Below are positions 18,976 through 27,866 of a stretch of 62,538 nt of DNA, in pieces. The stretch is from Chloroflexota bacterium (lineage in GTDB: Bacteria > Chloroflexota > Dehalococcoidia > Lucifugimonadales > GCA-002723415): assembly GCA_002721445.1 (NCBI GenBank), contig PBKN01000003.1:1-62538 (forward strand), in the 5' to 3' direction. Positions within the stretch are counted from its first letter, which is position 1; every line of letters starts with the position of its first letter. The translations under genes were made by a program, and so were the position numbers. The notes below the pieces were generated by a model. The model searched no databases. It was not told the origin of the DNA and saw only the letters and a list, made by a program, of their open reading frames with translations.

Positions 18976-19845
18976 TTATTTTTTTCTTCGTCTCTCTGCG
19001 CGAGTACCTGAAACTTTTTTATCAAAAATTTGTTCTTCAATATTAATATTATTTTGTTCTTCTTTGGGGATTAGTTTGAATTTCATTATTATTAAAGTTG
19101 TTGTAATTATTCCAACAATTATTGAAATAAAATGTGCTTCCTGTAATCCTAAATACCAAACTCTATCGTCTCTAAAGAATGTTATGATAAATCTGCCAAC
19201 AGCATATAGGAATAAATAAATTGTAAATATAATACCTGGAGGACTTACTTTATTCCTTAATTGCCAAATTAAGAATAAAACTGATAGATTCCACAATATT
19301 TCATATCCTATTACTGGATGTACTGCAATTCCAATAGGATTATCACAGTATTTAGCATTACTTAAAGGAGATGTCCATATAAAACCAAATAATAATTCTG
19401 TAGCTTTTGCACAATGTTCCCCGTTTACTATATCCCCTAACCTACCTATAGTCTGAGCTAATAACAATGCAGGGGCTGTAAGATCAGCTATAATTCCAAC
19501 TGGTTTATTCTTTATTTTTGCATATAGTGCTGCTCCAATAAATCCTCCTAGTATTGCACCCCAAATACCTATTCCGCCTTGCCATAATGCAATAATTTCA
19601 TATGGATTTTGGTTATAGTATGACCATTGGTCTATAACATGAACAATTCTTGCACCAATTATTCCGCCAATTATTCCCCACGCTCCAATAGAATAAATAT
19701 CATCTGGGTCAATATTTTTTGTTGGTGCCCAACGTGCAACAAGTATTAATGCAGTTATAACTGCTAGTAAGCTAAAGAATCCATGCCAGCTAATTATTAA
19801 TGATCCCGAAACTATAAGGTTAGGATCTATTTCAATTGGTATCAT
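18976..19845 (-). CDS. lgt: Prolipoprotein diacylglyceryl transferase
   Basis: This 289-residue membrane protein has about seven hydrophobic segments and the Lgt signatures ISWHGFFSLLA (N-terminal His), GIIGARIVHVI, GGIGIWGAILGGFIGA and GRLGDIVNGEHCA. It transfers diacylglycerol to the lipobox cysteine of prolipoproteins in the cytoplasmic membrane. The window encodes lipoproteins that would need it (26,035, 60,370). The C-terminal tail is basic (KKVSGTRAERRRKK) and faces the cytosol. Confidence 0.93.
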   Translation of the reverse strand: MIPIEIDPNLIVSGSLIISWHGFFSLLAVITALILVARWAPTKNIDPDDIYSIGAWGIIGGIIGARIVHVIDQWSYYNQNPYEIIALWQGGIGIWGAILGGFIGAALYAKIKNKPVGIIADLTAPALLLAQTIGRLGDIVNGEHCAKATELLFGFIWTSPLSNAKYCDNPIGIAVHPVIGYEILWNLSVLFLIWQLRNKVSPPGIIFTIYLFLYAVGRFIITFFRDDRVWYLGLQEAHFISIIVGIITTTLIIMKFKLIPKEEQNNINIEEQIFDKKVSGTRAERRRKK

Positions 19846-20050
19846 ATGTTTTTAAACCTTGTAATGGATATTTGTAATAGATATTATTTAAGTTCATCTA
19901 TAAAAAATTTTCAATAGTAATATTAATCATTTTATAAAATTTATAATAATAGAACAATAAATATTTATTTTATAATTCTAATTTATATTTAAATATTTGA
20001 TTATTTATGATATTTATTTAAATAATAGATATAATTAAGGTATAAGAAAC

Positions 20051-20947
20051 TTGAATAATGAATTAGAAGATTTTTTAGAGCACTTAAGAGTAGAACGTGG
20101 TTTATCCCATAATACGATAACTGCATATAAACATGATATACATTGTTTTGTTTTATTTTTAAATAAGAAATCATTTAAAGTTAATTGGGATAAAATTAAA
20201 CATGATTATATAAGTAAATATTTATTTCAAATTATGAAAGATGGTCTATCTGATTCTACTAGGGCACGAAGGTTAGCTTCTTTAAAAACATTTTTTAGTT
20301 TTTTATTAGAAGCTAATATTATTAATATTGATCCAACAGAAGATATTAAGTCTCCACGTAATATATCAAAATTACCTGAAGTAATGTCGGAAGATGATAT
20401 AAATAAATTGTTTGATTTTGTTTTTTCGAATAAAACTAAAGAAGGTTATAGAGATTTTGCTATGTTAGAGTTATTGTATGCTACAGGAATGAGAGTTAGT
20501 GAATTAGTTGATTTAAAACTTAATGATATTGATTTGAATAGCCAACGAATAAGATGCATGGGTAAAGGATCTAAAGAGCGTATTTTACCAATACATGAAA
20601 ATTCAAAGATTGTTCTAGATAATTATATACATAAATATAGGCCAGAATTTACAAAACTTAGAAATGAAAAAAATCTTTTTTTAAACAGGTTAGGTAAAAA
20701 ATTATCAAGACAAGGGTTTTGGTTTATTTTAAAGACCTATGCAGTTAAATTGAATTTAAAAAACAAGTTGTATCCTCATGTTTTTAGGCATAGCTTTGCT
20801 ACCCATTTGTTGCATGGAGGAGCCTCATTAAGACATGTACAGGTTCTTTTAGGACATGCAAGTATTACAACTACTCAAATTTATACTCATTTAACAGATG
20901 ACCATTTAAGAGATGAATTTCATAGAGCGCATCCTAGGTCTAGTTAA
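20051..20947 (+). CDS. Tyrosine recombinase XerC/XerD
   Basis: The 298-residue protein has an N-terminal SAM-like core-binding domain (LEDFLEHLRVERGLSHNTITAYKHDI) and a catalytic domain with the R-H-R-H-Y residues: ATGMRVSEL, HVFRHSFATHLL, LGHASITTTQIYTH. Length and gap-free motifs match chromosomal Xer recombinases rather than phage integrases. It begins with TTG at 20,051 because no ATG or GTG lies before the conserved N-terminus. It forms a run with the small membrane protein and uvrC downstream. Confidence 0.9.
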   Translation: MNNELEDFLEHLRVERGLSHNTITAYKHDIHCFVLFLNKKSFKVNWDKIKHDYISKYLFQIMKDGLSDSTRARRLASLKTFFSFLLEANIINIDPTEDIKSPRNISKLPEVMSEDDINKLFDFVFSNKTKEGYRDFAMLELLYATGMRVSELVDLKLNDIDLNSQRIRCMGKGSKERILPIHENSKIVLDNYIHKYRPEFTKLRNEKNLFLNRLGKKLSRQGFWFILKTYAVKLNLKNKLYPHVFRHSFATHLLHGGASLRHVQVLLGHASITTTQIYTHLTDDHLRDEFHRAHPRSS

Positions 20948-21006
20948 GTAATATGGACTATATATATAAATTCATGTAAGCTATATAATATTGATAGGAG
21001 TAGTAA

Positions 21007-21318
21007 ATGCCAAGCAAATCTCGTAAAGCTGCGATAAGACAAAGTAACACTAGAAAAAGAAAAAAAGTAACAAAGCCTAACATAAAAAATTTTGATTTAG
21101 AAAAACCTCAAGATATAAATGAAATTACCGAAATAAACAAAGATAATTCTGATTATAATAATATAGCCCAACATACTAGAGATATTTCTAAAAAAATTGT
21201 TTCAAATGAAGCTACAGTTAATATTGATAATAATTTATTTTTTGAATTAAAAAGAATTTTATTAGTTTCAGGCATAATTGCTATTTTATTAGGTATTCTA
21301 ACTGTATCTATTCCATAA
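21007..21318 (+). CDS. Small basic protein with a C-terminal membrane anchor
   Basis: The 103-residue protein has a very basic N-terminus (MPSKSRKAAIRQSNTRKRKK), an acidic polar middle and one hydrophobic C-terminal helix (RILLVSGIIAILLGILTVSIP). The ATG has AGGAG eight bases upstream. This is a tail-anchored topology with a possibly nucleic-acid-binding head. I do not recognise a family. Its position between xerC and uvrC suggests only co-transcription. Confidence 0.7.
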   Translation: MPSKSRKAAIRQSNTRKRKKVTKPNIKNFDLEKPQDINEITEINKDNSDYNNIAQHTRDISKKIVSNEATVNIDNNLFFELKRILLVSGIIAILLGILTVSIP

Positions 21319-21382
21319 CTTCATTAATAATATAATTTGTATTTGAAAAATTCTTTTTACTATTCATATGGAAGATTACATT

Positions 21383-23239
21383 ATGATCAAAGAAAGGTTT
21401 TTAGAGCAAATTAATACACTTCCTGATAAATCAGGTGTTTATTTAATGCGCGATTCATCCAAAAATGTAATTTATGTTGGAAAAGCAAAAAACCTAAAAA
21501 ATAGAGTTAGTTCATATTTTAGTAATATACAAAAGCTTGACATTAAGACTGAAATATTAGTAAAAAATATTTTTAATTTTGATGTAATTATTACTAATTC
21601 TGAACAAGAAGCCTTAATATTAGAAAATAACCTTATTAAGCAATACAAGCCTAAGTTTAATATAAGATTAAAAGATGATAAAACCTATCCATTTATTAAA
21701 GTAGATTTGACTGAAAAATTTCCTAAAGTATATATAACTAGAGAAGTGAAACACGATAACAGTAAATATTTTGGGCCATTTGCTAGTGCAAAGAGTGTAA
21801 GAAGTACTTTGAATCTATTAAAAAAACTTTTTCCATATAGATCTTGTAATAAAGTAATAACTGGTACTGACAAAAAGCCTTGCTTAGATTTTCATATTAA
21901 TAGGTGTGTGGGGCCATGCATAGGTGCAGTAAACCAAAAAGAATATATAGAAATTATTAATCAGGTAGTATTATTTTTAGAGGGTAAGACTGATAATCTT
22001 GTTAAAGTTATACGTCAACAAATGCTTAATGCATCTGACAGTTTGAATTTTGAAAAAGCTGCTATTTTAAGGGATCAGCTAAAGTCAATAGAAAATATTA
22101 ATCAAAAACAGAGAGTTTTATTTTTCGAAAATCAAGATGCAGATATACTAGCAATATCTTCAGATAAATCATTAAATAATTCTTGGATAGAAGTGTTTTT
22201 TGTACGTTCAGGAAAATTAATTGGTAAAGATAATTTTATTATGAGTGATATAAAGCATGAAATAGATAAAGATATATTAAATGCTTTTATAAAACAGTTT
22301 TATAATAAGAATCCTTATATTCCACCTGAGGTTATTATTCAATATCCAATTAAGGAGATTTCTTTATTGGAAATTTGGTTAAGTAACAAGCGTAATGCTA
22401 AAGTAAAAATAATTGTACCTAAAAGAGGTGCGAAAAGAAAATTATTGAATATGGTTTCTGAAAATGCTCTATTTGGATTGTCTAAATATAAAAATGAAAA
22501 AATTAATAGGAAATCCAGATTAAATAAAGCTATTTATCAGTTAAAAGAAGAACTAAGTTTAGTCAGAGATCCAATACGAATAGAATGTTATGATATTTCA
22601 AATATTTCTGGTACTAACCCAGTTGGGAGCATGGTTGTTTTTGAAGAAGGATTACCTAAAAAGTCTGATTATAGAAAATTTAGGATTAAAAATATTAATG
22701 GAATAGATGACTACGCTATGATGAGAGAGATGTTGATTAGAAGATTTAAAAGATTAGTAAATGATAATAATAAATTAGATAGTTTTACTAATAAGGTAGA
22801 ATCTGATTGGCATATAATTCCTGATTTGGTTTTAATAGATGGAGGAAAAGGTCATTTAGGGGTTGCTGCAAGTGTATTCTTAGAATTAGGTATAAACTCT
22901 ATAGGATTAGCAAGTATAGCTAAAGAAAATGAAGAACTATTTATACCTGAGATGTTAGAGCCAATTTTATTAGATTCACAGTCACCTGCTTTGCATTTGA
23001 TACAAAATATTAGAGATGAAGCGCATAGATTTGCTATAACCTTTCATAGAAATTTAAGGTCTAAAAAAAGTAATATTTCAGTATTAGATAATATAGTAGG
23101 AGTTGGTCCTATTATTAGAAACAGACTTTTGAAAGAATTTGGTTCTCTTAAGGAAATTCAAAAAGCTAATATTAATTCTATAAGTTTAGTTAAAGGAATT
23201 AGTAAGGCTCTAGCAAAAGATATCAAATCTAAAATTTAA
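21383..23239 (+). CDS. uvrC: Excinuclease ABC subunit C
   Basis: The protein has the UvrC domain order: GIY-YIG nuclease (SGVYLMRD ... VIYVGKAKNLKNRVSSYF), UvrBC interaction helix (FEKAAILRDQLKSIE), RNase H-like 5' nuclease (IECYDISNISGTNPVGSMVVFEEG, VLIDGGKGH), and C-terminal helix-hairpin-helix pair (NIVGVGPIIRNRLLKEFGS). It makes the dual incisions of nucleotide excision repair with UvrAB. I prefer ATG 21,383, with GGAAG eight bases upstream; an in-frame ATG at 21,368 would add five residues. The last bases overlap the convergent PIN-domain gene by 4. Confidence 0.95.
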   Translation: MIKERFLEQINTLPDKSGVYLMRDSSKNVIYVGKAKNLKNRVSSYFSNIQKLDIKTEILVKNIFNFDVIITNSEQEALILENNLIKQYKPKFNIRLKDDKTYPFIKVDLTEKFPKVYITREVKHDNSKYFGPFASAKSVRSTLNLLKKLFPYRSCNKVITGTDKKPCLDFHINRCVGPCIGAVNQKEYIEIINQVVLFLEGKTDNLVKVIRQQMLNASDSLNFEKAAILRDQLKSIENINQKQRVLFFENQDADILAISSDKSLNNSWIEVFFVRSGKLIGKDNFIMSDIKHEIDKDILNAFIKQFYNKNPYIPPEVIIQYPIKEISLLEIWLSNKRNAKVKIIVPKRGAKRKLLNMVSENALFGLSKYKNEKINRKSRLNKAIYQLKEELSLVRDPIRIECYDISNISGTNPVGSMVVFEEGLPKKSDYRKFRIKNINGIDDYAMMREMLIRRFKRLVNDNNKLDSFTNKVESDWHIIPDLVLIDGGKGHLGVAASVFLELGINSIGLASIAKENEELFIPEMLEPILLDSQSPALHLIQNIRDEAHRFAITFHRNLRSKKSNISVLDNIVGVGPIIRNRLLKEFGSLKEIQKANINSISLVKGISKALAKDIKSKI

Positions 23240-23628
23240 TAATCAAAAATTTCAATATCAAATTTGTTATAAGTGTCAATATTTCTAGTACAGATTGACT
23301 CATTTCTCTCTTTAGCTGTTGCAGCTATTAAAGAAGATAGATAAATATCTTTATCAGCATCAACTAAATTTAATTTTGATATTAAATTTGCTGCAGATTT
23401 AGCGGCTGAAATTGATAAAGTAGCTACTTCTATAAATTTTAATATAGCTGTAGTACTTATTTCATATTTTCTATCAAAACTTTCCATTTTCCATAAATCA
23501 TATAATGTGATAGGTGATACTGATGCTTTAAGTTCTTTATCAATGATTTTCTTGATAATACTTCGTGCTGAAGAATCTGAATTAAAAAAATCTATAAAAA
23601 TTGTTTTATCTAATAATATTTTTGACAT
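23236..23628 (-). CDS. PIN-domain ribonuclease toxin (VapC-like)
   Basis: The 130-residue protein has the PIN arrangement: ILLDKTIFIDFF at the N-terminus with the first acidic residues, an acidic/helical middle, and VDADKDIYLSSLIAATAKE...ICTRNIDTYNKF at the end, comparable with the TRN-x-x-x-F strand of VapC. It should be a Mg-dependent RNase. The gene follows the putative antitoxin by 8 bases, the usual antitoxin-first order. Target RNA unknown. Confidence 0.75.
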   Translation of the reverse strand: MSKILLDKTIFIDFFNSDSSARSIIKKIIDKELKASVSPITLYDLWKMESFDRKYEISTTAILKFIEVATLSISAAKSAANLISKLNLVDADKDIYLSSLIAATAKERNESICTRNIDTYNKFDIEIFDY

Positions 23629-23636
23629 CGTTTTGG

Positions 23637-23951
23637 TTATTTAGGATCATCATTAAATAGTATTTTATTTGCTTCTTCTTCTGTTAATTCAATTGGTGAT
23701 CCTATAGGTTGTTGTAATTGTATTTTAAGGTATTCATCTTGCCATATAGATTTATTTTCAGTATCACTTGAATCAACTTCCTGATTTAAAGTTTCATTAG
23801 CATTAAAATTTAAAGCTTTTTCGAGAGCTAATTCAATAAATTTTCTTAATGGCAATCTAAGTTCAGTTGCTTTAGCTTTAGAAGCAAGGTATATATCTTC
23901 ACTAACTATAGCAAAAATTTGCCTTGTTTTATTTGTGTTATCATTTTCCAT
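23637..23951 (-). CDS. Antitoxin-like ribbon-helix-helix protein (VapB-type partner)
   Basis: Starting at the ATG 23,951, the protein is 104 residues: a short polar N-terminus, RQIFAIVSEDIYLASKAKATELRLPLRKFIELALEKAL resembling a ribbon-helix-helix with its helix pair, then an acidic tail suited to neutralising a PIN toxin. The open frame extends to a TTG at 23,987, but that would add an implausible hydrophobic stretch. Pairing with the PIN gene 8 bases downstream is the main evidence for its role. Confidence 0.6.
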   Translation of the reverse strand: MENDNTNKTRQIFAIVSEDIYLASKAKATELRLPLRKFIELALEKALNFNANETLNQEVDSSDTENKSIWQDEYLKIQLQQPIGSPIELTEEEANKILFNDDPK

Positions 23952-24055
23952 ATAATAGAGAATAAAAGCAGTTATAAATATTGTCAACGTGATTTTTAAT
24001 AAATTGTATTATTTAAAATCGTTTTTGATTAATTAATTGTTATATAATAAATAGT

Positions 24056-25204
24056 ATGAATATTTTAATTTCTCCACAATCATATAAAGGTAGTATTTCT
24101 GCTTTAAATACAGCTAAAGCTATTAGTATAGGCGTGAAAAATGTTTTACCTGAAGCAAATACAATAATCTTACCTGTAGCTGATGGAGGAGATGGTACAT
24201 TAGAAACTTTAGTTGATGTTTCTAATGGGCAAATTAAACCATGTAAAGTTTTAGATCCATTAGGAGTGTTAATAGATTCGAATTGGGGTGGTATGGGTGA
24301 TAATAATACAGCTGTTATAGAAATGGCAAAAATGAGTGGCTTAGCATTAGTTGAACCTGAAAAAAGAAATCCTATGTTTACTACAACATATGGTTTAGGT
24401 GAAACAATTAAACATGCTTTGGACGAAGGATATCGAGATTTTATTATTGGCATTGGTGGTAGTGCAACAAATGACGGTGGTGTTGGAATGGCTCAAGCAT
24501 TGGGAGGGTTGTTTTTAGATTCTTCGGGAGAACAAATTAAATATGGTGCTGAAGGCTTATCTAAATTAGTTAAAATTGATTTAAGTAATATGGATGATAG
24601 ATTGCAAGAGACTAAATTTTTAGTTGCAAGTGATGTGACTAATCCTTTATTAGGTGAATTAGGAGCATCAGCAGTATATGGCCCTCAGAAAGGCGCTAGT
24701 AAAGAGATGATACCTATATTGGAAAAGGCAATGATTAATTATGTAGATGTTGCAAAAAAGAGTCTTGAATTAGACGTCTCAGAGGTTCCAGGTTCAGGAG
24801 CAGCAGGAGGGCTAGGTGCTGGCTTAATGATGTTTGTAAATGCTGAATTAAAACCTGGTGTTGATATTGTTTTAGATAAAATTAATTTTAATAAATATTT
24901 AAATAATATTGATTTAGTAATTACTGGTGAAGGGCAAATGGATTATCAAACTGTATATAACAAAGCTCCTTATGGAGTTGCATTAAGGGCCAAGAAATTT
25001 GATATTCCTGTTATAGGTATTTCTGGTTCTCTTGGTGATAGTTTTCAAGATGTAAATGACAATGGAATTGATGCAGTTACATCTATATCACAAGGTGCAA
25101 TGAATTTAGATCAACTAACAGCTTCTGTAAGTGAATTGATAATTGAATCTACAGAACAAGTAATGCGCTTTATAAAAGTTGGATCTAAATTAGATTTTAA
25201 TTAA
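24056..25204 (+). CDS. Glycerate kinase (GlxK/GarK type)
   Basis: This 382-residue protein belongs to the GlxK/GarK glycerate kinase fold, with ILISPQSYKGSISALNTAKAI at the start, LPVADGGDGTLETLVD, GIGGSATNDGGVGMAQALGG (phosphate-binding) and VPGSGAAGGLGAGL. It phosphorylates D-glycerate, feeding glycolysis or serine/glyoxylate assimilation; whether the product is 2- or 3-phosphoglycerate cannot be read here. It is divergent from the antitoxin gene. Confidence 0.9.
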   Translation: MNILISPQSYKGSISALNTAKAISIGVKNVLPEANTIILPVADGGDGTLETLVDVSNGQIKPCKVLDPLGVLIDSNWGGMGDNNTAVIEMAKMSGLALVEPEKRNPMFTTTYGLGETIKHALDEGYRDFIIGIGGSATNDGGVGMAQALGGLFLDSSGEQIKYGAEGLSKLVKIDLSNMDDRLQETKFLVASDVTNPLLGELGASAVYGPQKGASKEMIPILEKAMINYVDVAKKSLELDVSEVPGSGAAGGLGAGLMMFVNAELKPGVDIVLDKINFNKYLNNIDLVITGEGQMDYQTVYNKAPYGVALRAKKFDIPVIGISGSLGDSFQDVNDNGIDAVTSISQGAMNLDQLTASVSELIIESTEQVMRFIKVGSKLDFN

Positions 25205-25282
25205 TCTATCAATAATGCATGTTGTAAAAATATAAGCATCAAGATTGTTTTTTGGTTCGTTCAATATAGTGCCTGTTAAATA

Positions 25283-25531
25283 TTAAAAAATAATTCCTTT
25301 TAGTATGAAACCTATTAACCATGTAAATATAACAATTCCTGCAGGAGCGAATATTCTTCCTTCGCGCGAATTAGTTGCAGGTTTTTGAAATATTATATAT
25401 ATAACAAATCCAACTAATAGAATTGTTAATAACCATACAGATAATTGAGTTACACCTAATATAAATCCTATTAGGAATGCAGGCAATCCCCAAGATAAAG
25501 GCGAGTTTATGATATTTAAAATGTTTTTCAT
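25283..25531 (-). CDS. Small integral membrane protein, unknown function
   Basis: This 82-residue protein has three hydrophobic stretches (residues about 13-30, 31-48 and 62-82) separated by a short basic loop, KPATNSREGR. No recognised motif. It lies between the glycerate kinase stop and tRNA-Sec, on the same strand as the tRNA. Confidence 0.6.
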   Translation of the reverse strand: MKNILNIINSPLSWGLPAFLIGFILGVTQLSVWLLTILLVGFVIYIIFQKPATNSREGRIFAPAGIVIFTWLIGFILKGIIF

Positions 25532-25581
25532 AATTGATAAAAACTAACTTTCACTAATTTATATTTTCTATTTAATATTAT

Positions 25582-25679
25582 TGGCGGGAGTGAGAGGGAG
25601 TCGAACCCACCGTAGGTACTGCGAAGTACCTGCCATCAGATTTGAAGTCTGTGAGGTCCACCGGGGCCTATTCACACCC
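25582..25679 (-). tRNA. selC: tRNA-Sec (anticodon TCA)
   Basis: This 98-nt minus-strand tRNA has the selenocysteine architecture: an 8-position acceptor stem, a 6-position D stem with 4-base loop (AGGCCC/GGACCT), anticodon loop CTTCAAA with TCA, a long variable arm (AGGTAC/GTACCT), T loop TTCGACT, discriminator G and an encoded CCA. There is one T-T mismatch in the acceptor (position 4), one C-A in the D stem and one T-T in the T stem. It would be charged with serine and converted by SelA (37,889), using selenophosphate from SelD (45,109). Confidence 0.92.
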
Positions 25680-25693
25680 AATTAAAGTGATTT

Positions 25694-26017
25694 TTAAATT
25701 ATTTGATCAATTCGACTTTTAATTACTGATTTTGGAACTGCGCCTACTATTTGGTCCACAGGTTTACCATCTTTAAAAATTAAAAGAGCTGGTATTCCTC
25801 TAATTCCATAACTAGAAGCTGTTTGAGGATTGTTATCTACATCTAATTTAGCTATCACTAAGGATTCGCTATATTCTTCTGCAAGTTCTTCCAGAGTAGG
25901 AGCAATCATTTTACATGGGCCACACCATTCAGCCCAGAAATCTACAAGTACTGGCAGTTTAGATTTTATTACATCATTATCAAATGAGCTATCGGTAATT
26001 GCTATCGGTGAAGCCAT
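25694..26017 (-). CDS. trxA: Thioredoxin
   Basis: The 107-residue protein is a single thioredoxin domain with the [10 protein letters not shown] active site, [25 protein letters not shown] (cis-Pro after GI), and the C-terminal [14 protein letters not shown]. It is a cytoplasmic disulfide reductase. A good GGAGG precedes the ATG. It sits 17 bases downstream of the lipoprotein gene. Confidence 0.95.
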   Translation of the reverse strand: MASPIAITDSSFDNDVIKSKLPVLVDFWAEWCGPCKMIAPTLEELAEEYSESLVIAKLDVDNNPQTASSYGIRGIPALLIFKDGKPVDQIVGAVPKSVIKSRIDQII

Positions 26018-26034
26018 TATTCCTCCTGTGTTGT

Positions 26035-26547
26035 TTATTCTATTAATCCTGTTATTATATAGTCTACTTCATCCCATGTGAATGAATTTAATCTTAAACC
26101 CCTTGGTACATCAAAAATCATCCAACCTGAAACTTGAGTATTTCGAGCTAATTCAATATCTCCCCAAAGTAATGGTGAATAAATATCTTTTATTGGCTCA
26201 TTTAGTATTATGAGTTGTTCATTTTTAAAAGGATTTAGAGGTTCAATTGTCTCTCCCCTACTGTCACCTAGAAGAGATGCATTTTCATCAATTTTTATTG
26301 GTACTACAGTACTAGTTCTGTTAATTACTGTTACTTCTACTAAAGCTAGTATCCTATTTGATGCTTTAGGGAACAATCTATTATATTGGCCGTTTAGATG
26401 CACATAATCTAAGTTCTCTAACTTTAATGGTTTATCTACTAATATTTCTAAACTTCTTCCTGATTTTCCAACTAGAGTAATTTCTTGTTTACAGGATATC
26501 AAAGTTAAAATAGTTAGTGTTAATATTAATAATGTTATAGTTTTCAT
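26035..26547 (-). CDS. Predicted lipoprotein with a DUF4352-like beta-sandwich
   Basis: The 170-residue protein begins with a short type II signal peptide ending in the lipobox LISC (Cys19). The mature part is beta-rich: [29 protein letters not shown] and a later [12 protein letters not shown], which resembles DUF4352/TRAF-like extracellular immunoglobulin-type domains. It would be anchored at the outer face of the membrane. Function unknown; it lies between a cysteine desulfurase and thioredoxin on one strand. Confidence 0.75.
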   Translation of the reverse strand: MKTITLLILTLTILTLISCKQEITLVGKSGRSLEILVDKPLKLENLDYVHLNGQYNRLFPKASNRILALVEVTVINRTSTVVPIKIDENASLLGDSRGETIEPLNPFKNEQLIILNEPIKDIYSPLLWGDIELARNTQVSGWMIFDVPRGLRLNSFTWDEVDYIITGLIE

Positions 26548-26551
26548 AATT

Positions 26552-27742
26552 TTAATTATAAGCTTCTATTGTGTTCATAGAGCGTAGTTTTTTCACAAGA
26601 TTTGGTAAAATTGATAATAAATAGTCAATTTCTTCTTCTGTATTTTCTTTTCCTAAAGATATTCTCAAGCTACTTCTTGCTAATTCATCAGATAAGCCAA
26701 TTGCAGTTAAGACATGTGAGGGTTCCAAAGAAGCTGAAGAACATGCACTGCCACTTGATGCACATATACCTGCCAAATCTAATCCGAGTAAAATTGGTTC
26801 ACCTTCTACTGATTTAAAAGATATATTTATGTTATTTGGTAATCTATAATTTATATCTCCATTTAGATAACTATTTTCAACATTATTAAGTAAATTATTG
26901 ATTATCTTATTTCTTAATTTAACAAGTTTTAAATTTGATTCTTCTCTTCCTTCTGAAGCTAATTTAAGTGCTGCTCCCATAGCAACAATTCCTGGCACAT
27001 TTTCTGTACCAGATCTTCGTTCACGTTCTTGACCTCCACCAGTTATTTGTGTTTTGAAAGGTGTTCTTCTTTTAATGTATAAAGAACCAGTGCCTTTCAT
27101 TCCATTAAATTTATGAGCAGAAAGGGACATTAAATCTACTCCAAGTTTGTCAACGGATATATCTAAAGCTGAGGGGCATTGAACTGCGTCAGTATGAAAT
27201 ATTATAGGGTGCCCAATTTTCTTGCTATGGCTTTTAATTACTTTAGATATTTCTGAAATAGGTTGTATAGTACCTATTTCATTATTAGCAAGCATAACAC
27301 TTACTAGTACAGTGTTATTATTAATTGACTTTGAAATGTCATCTGGGTCAATTAACCCGTATTTATTTACAGGTATATATGATATTTTATATCCTGAATT
27401 TTCTAATTCTTGGCAAGTATTTAAAACTGCATGGTGTTCGATATTTGTTGTAATTATATGATTTCCGAAATTTTGCATTGCTGAAGCTACGCCTCTAATA
27501 GCTGAATTGTCAGCTTCAGTTCCTCCGCTAGTAAAAACAATTTCTGAAGGTCTACAATTTAAAACTTCAGATATATTTCTTCTTGAATCGTCAATTGCTT
27601 TTCTAGCAAATTGAGATAATGAATAAATACCTGAAGGATTACCATATTCATTACTAAAATATGGTAACGCTTCTTCTAAGACTTGGCCGCTAACAGGAGT
27701 TGTAGCTGCATGGTCTAAATATATTATTTTATTTAAATCCAT
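26552..27742 (-). CDS. Cysteine desulfurase (NifS/IscS family)
   Basis: From the ATG at 27,742 the protein is 396 residues, the normal length. It has [24 protein letters not shown], the PLP-lysine segment [17 protein letters not shown], and the active-site cysteine loop [13 protein letters not shown]. It mobilises sulfur from cysteine for Fe-S clusters and tRNA thiolation, and family members can also release selenium from selenocysteine. The frame extends 17 codons upstream through a hydrophobic stretch that does not belong to the family. MtaB and the selenium genes in this window are potential consumers. Confidence 0.92.
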   Translation of the reverse strand: MDLNKIIYLDHAATTPVSGQVLEEALPYFSNEYGNPSGIYSLSQFARKAIDDSRRNISEVLNCRPSEIVFTSGGTEADNSAIRGVASAMQNFGNHIITTNIEHHAVLNTCQELENSGYKISYIPVNKYGLIDPDDISKSINNNTVLVSVMLANNEIGTIQPISEISKVIKSHSKKIGHPIIFHTDAVQCPSALDISVDKLGVDLMSLSAHKFNGMKGTGSLYIKRRTPFKTQITGGGQERERRSGTENVPGIVAMGAALKLASEGREESNLKLVKLRNKIINNLLNNVENSYLNGDINYRLPNNINISFKSVEGEPILLGLDLAGICASSGSACSSASLEPSHVLTAIGLSDELARSSLRISLGKENTEEEIDYLLSILPNLVKKLRSMNTIEAYN

Positions 27743-27866
27743 ATTAAATTCACCTATATATTTAGTATATTTTAACACGTAATTTATTATCAAACATTTT
27801 AATATATACTATGTATTATAATTTTACTAAAAATATAGTAAATATAAATGTATAAATTCTGCTTGA

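Noticed and set aside
20051-20947. The first tyrosine recombinase as a phage integrase
   Set aside because: Length, motifs and neighbourhood (uvrC, lgt) fit a chromosomal Xer protein; there are no att-like repeats beside it.
27743-27793. 17-codon upstream extension of the cysteine desulfurase
   Set aside because: The sequence is not family-like, and the ATG at 27,742 has a suitable ribosome binding site and gives the normal length.
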